Assembly (NCBI GenBank): GCA_023897205.1
Contig: JAHWDD010000005.1
Span: 806,001 to 870,000 of the forward strand
Reading direction: 5' to 3'
Source: Exophiala sp. HKRS030
Lineage: Eukaryota > Ascomycota > Eurotiomycetes > Chaetothyriales > Herpotrichiellaceae
DNA length: 64,000 nucleotides
Position 1 is the first letter of the stretch; the number at the start of each line of letters is the position of its first letter. Positions 58,413-64,000 of the stretch are shown in pieces. Below the pieces are notes generated by a model. The model was given only the letters and a program-made list of their open reading frames with translations. It was not told where the DNA came from and ran no database searches. A program made the position numbers and the translations under genes.

Positions 58413-58781
58413 ATGCATTTCACCTCGCTCCAGAACCTCGCACTCCTGAGCCTCGGCCTCACGAGCACTCTCGGTTCGGCGTACGTCGTGCAGGTCTACG
58501 ACGACCATGACTGTACACAAAACGGGAGGGAGGTCAACGTCTGGGACAACACGTGTGCCACCTGGATGGGCGGTTTCGGATCGTTCGAGGTCAAGGCCTA
58601 TGGCTCGTCTGGCCAAAAGGCACGGTTCCACGTCGCGAACAACTGCGGAGGCTCGACCATCGGTGGCGCTTATTTCGCCGACGGGACTGGCTCAGGAAAT
58701 GCAAACTTTTTGATTGGGACAGGATGTCATGACTTGGGCACCGGGTACACCGCCAATGCTGCTGGGTCTTTTGCTATCTGA
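58413..58781 (+). CDS. Small secreted four-cysteine protein, copy B
   Basis: Single exon, 122 residues. Signal peptide (NLALLSLGLTSTLGSA) then the same domain as copy A: YVVQVYDDHDC, VNVWDNTCATW, FGSFEVKAYGSSGQ, ANNCGGS, GCHDLG and ANAAGSFAI, with all four cysteines kept and a 2-3 residue indel before the last cysteine. Transcribed away from copy A. The pair looks like an inverted duplication followed by clear divergence, with the structural positions held, suggesting both are functional. The role is unknown. Confidence 0.86.
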   Translation: MHFTSLQNLALLSLGLTSTLGSAYVVQVYDDHDCTQNGREVNVWDNTCATWMGGFGSFEVKAYGSSGQKARFHVANNCGGSTIGGAYFADGTGSGNANFLIGTGCHDLGTGYTANAAGSFAI

Positions 58782-59184
58782 GGACGGGCTTGCTGGTATT
58801 TGGACCTGCTTGATCCGCTAGGACTCGGGGAAGTGCTCGTATACTTTTGGGACGTCCAACAGATCTAGAATGTCTTTTTTGCCCAAATGTACTGTAACTT
58901 GCCAACAATGAAAATACCTGTCTCTTACTAGGTATGATGTCTTAATGTCCCAAGAGTCGTGCTTGTTCCAGCTATTCGTGCGTAGGAAAGTGGAGCAAAC
59001 GGAACTCGGAGAAACCTTTTATCCCTTTACCCAAAGTCGACGACCTCGGCATTGGATGGTCGAACACAAATACAACGTCTTGTATCTAATCGGAGGACGG
59101 ACAACATACACTTAGAAAATCTTGTCCTCTTCCACTACTTACAACTCCAAGCAAACAAAAAAAACCATCCATAAAAGAATAGCC
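58782..59184. other. Intergenic, promoter of small membrane gene
   Basis: 0.4 kb following copy B; AT-rich, no gene recognised. Confidence 0.5.
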
Positions 59185-59673
59185 ATGTCCCGCATCGCCC
59201 TCGCAACGTCCATCGCGCACGTTGGAGTCGCCATCGGGCACACCGTACGTGCATACTCTTTTCTTTTCTCGCTACAGAGGCGACCGGTGCTGATTTTCCA
59301 CGGGGAGGCTAGGCTTTTGGTTTGGACATTTTCTCTCGGGCTCAATGGTCTACCCTCCCCAGACTTCTCTTCGCCTACGCCCGGGTCGGTTGGTACCAAG
59401 GTTCCATATTGTTCACTATTGCAGGTATGTGAGCAGGAGGCGAAGACGGGATAATCATTTTCATAATATTGACGCGATAATCAAGGACTACACACGTATC
59501 AAATGTCGCAACGTGACCCCTCAACCTGGACTACAGTTGAGCGGGCCATCGCTGGCATCTTGATTGCGCTGTACTGGGCGAGCAGTGCATGGTATTTCAA
59601 ACACGGGGACAAACCGACTGGCTTGCTTACAGCTGTCGTCGGCGCAATGCAAGCCCTGACATTGGCACAGTAA
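59185..59673 (+). CDS. Small multi-pass membrane protein (unnamed fungal family)
   Basis: Three exons, 59185-59244, 59313-59424 and 59486-59673, giving 119 residues with matching phases. Joined sequence runs MSRIALATSIAHVGVAIGHT, then WSTLPRLLFAYARVGWYQGS, then ILFTIAG, then ERAIAGILIALYWASSAWYF and a last helix TGLLTAVVGAMQALTLAQ. Four hydrophobic segments with GHT, ARVGWYQGS and SSAWY are reminiscent of an uncharacterised fungal integral-membrane family; no function is known to me. Each exon alone is too short or too frame-broken to be noticed. Confidence 0.72.
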
Positions 59674-59846
59674 ATACAGGTTTTCAAAGCTAGTTCGTTT
59701 TCCCAAATTGCAAGGTCAAGTCTCGCACTAGATATTCATTGTAACTGCGATATAGTCGTTTCAAAAATGGAACCTATTTGTGTATTTGATTCAATACATT
59801 GCCCCCGGGAACTGATCATGCCCTATTGACTGTCCCAAATGCAGCT

Positions 59847-62800
59847 TCAAGCTCTCCAAGAGAATATGTCGATCTCTTTCAAGTCCCCAGACTGATACGT
59901 CGTTGCAATCTTGCCCTTCTTGCCGGTCAGCGTTGCTTGGGATAAAGAGGAATATTGCCGCTCAAATATTTTGAACGGTGTATTAGAATCGACCCACCAT
60001 CTTTTGGCCTTTTGCGCAGGTGTCATTTGCAGAGTCGATACTATGGAAGAAGCAGGGTGCGACGGCTTCACAAAAGGACTTGCGGAAGGCTTGGAGTATT
60101 TGATCCGCTTAGGCGTAATAGACGCTTCCGTCTCCAGCGGGATTGGAACTGTAGTTCTGAACGTGGGCTGCCTCTTTCTCTTTTTCGACATTTCAATGTC
60201 TTTCGGGTGTTGCAAGGACATGGTAGAAAAGGGCTGTTGCGCTGGGCGGTCGGTCTCTGTAGCCAGAGGCAGACAGCATCCAATCTCGCTATTTGTTATC
60301 TCCGGCGATGAGATCTCCGTTTGATTTCGATTGACATGAGGAGTGCCCAGCTCGGGAGAGGGTAATCTAGAAACCTCCCGACGCCATTGTGCAACGGCGC
60401 TACCTGATTGCGATACGTAGTGCCGGTCGTGTGCGTCTAGTATAGGTGCTTCAGGGAGGATGATAGGTTGCGGCAGGACCGACACGGTCTCTGTTGCATT
60501 GGGGAATGGGGATGTTGCAGCATCAGAGGTGCGTCGTGGCGATTTCCCTTGACCATAGGCGTCCAGTCGTCGAGGTCTGATCAATGTCTCAATCATTGCC
60601 TTGGTCACGATACGTTTGGTATGAGTGGGCTCGTCAACCCGTTGGAGATAATACTCATCAAACGTCATGATCCGGGTCTCTTCCTCGGCCGCTTCGTCCA
60701 GAAGATACCGCCGAAATCCATGGTGGTGATGATATATCGCATCATCGTAGAGGTAGGAATGCAATCCTTTTCCCATCACCCAGAACTTACTGAGCAAACG
60801 GCATGCGTTCTCAAATGCCGTGAAGTCCCCACGGTAATCCGTATAAGCATTTTGATATCTCCTAAAGACAAGGTGAAGATGGATGACCAGAGTAGTCGGC
60901 ACCTGAGATGGAGAATCGTTCGACTGCAACTTGAAAGGATCCTCAACGTTACCATATGCTGATGAATGAGTAACTGGAGTAGACAATTGTCGTGGAGATG
61001 GAGCCGATGTACGTAAGCTCGGGCTCCCATCCCCTGTTGGAGCACTAGGAAGCTTTCCGACGCTGCTTGTGGCGTCCTTCGCGGACGAAGTAGACTTCCT
61101 CGATAGCGAAGGCTGCTTGCTTATAGATTTCAGTGCCGTTCGGCAATGATGTCCAAGCTCAGCCACATATGCAGGATCAGAACTGTTTGCTGCAACCGGT
61201 GCGGTATACTTCGTTGGGCCTGTCCTGGTATTATCCGCATCGCCGATAACCTCAATTGACTGGTCGTGTGAGGTCAACGCATCCAAAATCACCTGTACTG
61301 CTGGGTCACCTTGAGCAGTCTCGGAACCAGACCCCGCGGTTTGACTTTTTGCTTCGACCCTATGGTCATTTCGAGATGGGCTAGAGTCTGCGCGTCGAGA
61401 CCGGTCCGAAGTGCTGTCTAGTCGTGCTGAGTCAACACTCCGAGACAATATGCCTATTTCGTCTTCAGCCGCATTCACACGCGGACCTTTGTCATCCTTG
61501 TTCTCGTTGGTCTGTGGCGCACTCTTCAATTGCTGAACATTCTCATTAGGGATCAAATGTCTATGCCCACTTGCAGGATCACCAGAGCTAGCGTGATTGG
61601 GCTGTAACGTGTCGGTTTGAGGAACTGTGCAACTTTCAATGGAAGGTACATCTGAGCTAGCTTGCACTGCAGGCAGTAATGCACAATTGCGTTCATCGTA
61701 CGAGCAAGGAACACAGCCAGATGATGCTAGGCCAGATTCATCGGTAATATCCGTACCGTTGAAGGCAGTCTTCACAAGGTGAGGTAGAGGACGCTTCAAA
61801 ATGTAGGGAGTCCTCTCGACCTGGATATTTCTCTTCGATGGACTTGTTGCTTTTTTCGGGCCTGCGAAAGATCCACTGATGGCAGCCGGACTTATACCCT
61901 CTAATGTATCTGGAGCTATAGGTTTGGAAGTAGTTGGTTCACCTAGAGATTGGATAGGCACGCGGCGTACTCCTTGGTCCACCTCTGAAACAGCACGATT
62001 GGTGACTAGGTCGCTGTGTGGGATAACCGGAAGCCGGCTGATCTGAGATGTTGACTGGGAAAGGAGCGGCTGATTGTCGTTACCGTGGGTCGATGAAACG
62101 GACCGTGTCCGTGGAGGCGCCTCGATGTCTATATCTGCCGACTTCACATTGAAATTTCTCCTTTTTCGTGCACTCGGCAAAGGACTGTCTGCAGGTAGTA
62201 CTTGGCGACGGCGATCTTGTGTTGGTGGGCTCGGTGACCATGATGCAGCAGACACATCTGATTCCTCAGAATCACTTGCAGCATTGACGAGCCTACGCTC
62301 TTGGAGTGTCTTTTTGTGGTGGTTGTCTGGGGTTATGGACTTCTGACAAGCCGAAATAGGCTCATTGATAGGTAATTGCTTTTCAACTTGTGAATCCTTT
62401 TGGTCTGTGAGAATCATGAGTTGTTCATTAAGATGTATAGGAATTTGGCCTGGAATGACGGTACGTCCCACAAGAGGTGGTTGCCAGCTGTCATCAGACT
62501 CGAGTAAGGCTTCTTGGTCCTTGGGGATTTTCTGCAGATATCTAGGGATGTAGCGACCCGACCGGGCCTCTTCTCTCCACCGTCTGAAATGACGCACTAG
62601 TGACGTTGGCAGTTGCGAGGGCCTCTCTTTTGACTCGGGCGCGAGCATAGGGTCTGGCTGCTGGGCCGCACCAATTATCTGTTCTCGTTCTTTTGCGGCT
62701 TCAAGGTAACTCGGTCCAAGTTCATCCTGCGCACTCTCTCGACCATGTACGCCTTGCTTCCCATCCAAGGCTTTGGTGCTAAGGTCGCCATCGGCTGGAG

Positions 62801-63724
62801 CGATGTGGTTTTCCGCCGGCTGCGAATTGATGGTGAGACCATGGACGACAGGCTGTGTTACAAAGTTTGTCGTGAGATCTTCCTCGTCCTGGCCAGTGGC
62901 TGCATCGCCTTGGTGGAGCCTAGTATCTTTGATGGTAGTCTGCGTTGCACCATTTGTGCGTTCATTGTGCATCAACCCCGTAGTGACAGTCTCTTTATGA
63001 ATCGCTGAGGGGGACAACCTCTGAGGCTGCTGATCCCAAGTGACATCGTTAATCTGAGTTAAGAATGGCAACTGGGAGACATCGTCATCAGCGTCGGAAG
63101 CATTACCTGGACTGAGAGGAGCCTGCGATCGGATCGATCCACTAGGACTGCCTTTGGGTGGATTATTTTTGCGATTCCGTGCGCACCATTGTGTCAATTC
63201 CAGCATCTTCTGTTGTACGTCCGGCAATGTTTCCAGTGGCAGGCTGTCGAATTGATCAATTGCTTTGGCGCATTCATTTTCCACGGCTTCGCACGTTGAA
63301 ATGCTCAAGCGCAGTTGTGGGGTGTCATAGTTACAATCAATGATCAGGGTCGGGTCGGTGACTTGAAGGTTGACCTTCGAGCGGGTGAGGTGGGCTGGCT
63401 TGACTCCAGAACGCTCAAGGCCTTCTTGGGTAGCCTTCCTGAACACTGCTGGCAGACAGTGTTTCCCGTCAGTCACTTGGACTGGGGTCGTCTGGGGAGT
63501 CTGCATTCCAATTAGCAACCCTGTCCACCAGTCCCCGAGGAAACTACCTCTATCGTGCAAAGTGAGCGGACATATGAGCCATGCCTTTGACAGTATATAG
63601 CGTATCTGTCGCTCCCTTGATGCATAAAATACTCAACCATAGGCTGACCAGTCTGAAGGAAGCGCAGGTACTCGGCTAGGCCATCGGCAACGAAAGGACC
63701 CAGCCACGCTTCGTGGCTAGCCAT
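59847..63724 (-). CDS. Large protein with TPP1/Est3-like N-terminal domain (telomere protein candidate)
   Basis: Two exons, 63724-63633 and 63549-59847, giving 1,264 residues. The N-terminus (MASHEAWLGPFVADGLAEYL, then DWWTGLL and VQVTDGKHCLPAVF, later TLIIDCN and PQLRLSIS) follows the pattern of the OB-fold shared by shelterin TPP1 and telomerase Est3, including a W-x-x-P/F start and the strand carrying SDG/TDGKH. A long disordered Ser/Pro/charged region follows. Around residues 960-1050 lies a well-structured block with FWVMGKGLHSYLYDDAIYHH and FDEYYLQRVDEP, and the C-terminus has a conserved-looking WWVDSNTPFKIFERQY. If correct it would tether telomerase at chromosome ends. The domain call is by eye and only moderately certain. 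Confidence 0.6.
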
Positions 63725-64000
63725 CTGGTGCCGCTCCTCATGAGTGTTAGCCGTGACACTTCTGCAGATTTACACAGGAGCCAAGGCCGAACGAAAAGGT
63801 CTGAGAGTATCGTAAGATTCGTTTGAGTATGTCCGTGAGAGTTATGAACGTGAGTTTGGGGTATCTCTGAAGGCAGGTGGGCTGCGCAAAGTCGCGTCTG
63901 GAGAAATTATTATTCCGGAGACGCGACGGGCTGCCAAGGATGACGTTGAGCATTCTAGCCGAGATCTCCAATACGTGCCATCCATCATTGTCGCCGCCCA
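63725..64000. promoter_or_regulatory. Upstream flank of the telomere-protein candidate
   Basis: Runs to the window edge. A 74-codon minus frame here has no recognised feature and is not called. Confidence 0.4.

Overview
The window is nuclear DNA of a filamentous ascomycete (Pezizomycotina). Genes are compact and mostly broken by short spliceosomal introns (about 46-90 nt, GTRNGT-type donors, CTRAC-like branch sites). The gene content is typical of these fungi: Zn2Cys6 regulators, MFS permeases, a P450, an ENA-type P-ATPase, a GPI-anchored cysteine-rich wall protein, and core genes such as condensin Brn1, Pan1, Rpb11 and Lsm5. I cannot place it to order. All gene models were spliced by eye; a model was kept when exon phases added up and family motifs ran across the junctions.

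Layout. 1-12.4 kb: an accessory metabolic block with the 5' end of a zinc alcohol dehydrogenase, a P450, a sugar-type MFS transporter, a DUF89/ARMT1 protein, a phytanoyl-CoA-dioxygenase-like enzyme, a Zn2Cys6 regulator lacking its first zinc cysteine, and the decayed remnant of a second alcohol dehydrogenase. 13.3-30 kb: mainly housekeeping genes: a DUF7707 GPI protein, a hotdog thioesterase, condensin subunit Brn1, Pan1, Rpb11 (joined in phase to an upstream small gene), a nitronate monooxygenase and Lsm5. 30-34 kb: an FAD monooxygenase and an NAPE-PLD-like metallo-beta-lactamase hydrolase.

34.3-46.9 kb: a SulP anion transporter whose STAS domain is cut off by an in-frame TAG, a 14-TM MFS exporter, a secreted or lumenal sulfatase divergent from it, a Zn2Cys6 regulator and an ACS-family (Dal5/Tna1-type) permease. 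Together these look like a sulfate-ester or organosulfur acquisition locus. 48.3-55.6 kb: an NmrA-like Rossmann protein, a secreted class 3 lipase and an ENA-type sodium/potassium ATPase.

56.2-59.7 kb: two divergent paralogues of a small secreted four-cysteine protein, then a hidden three-exon membrane protein. 59.8-63.7 kb: a 1,264-residue protein whose N-terminus resembles the TPP1/Est3 telomere-protein domain. I found no rRNA, tRNA, CRISPR array or intact transposon.

Most worth checking: the TAG between the SulP membrane and STAS domains; the sulfatase locus; the secreted paralogue pair; the in-phase junction into Rpb11; and the missing zinc ligand in the first regulator.
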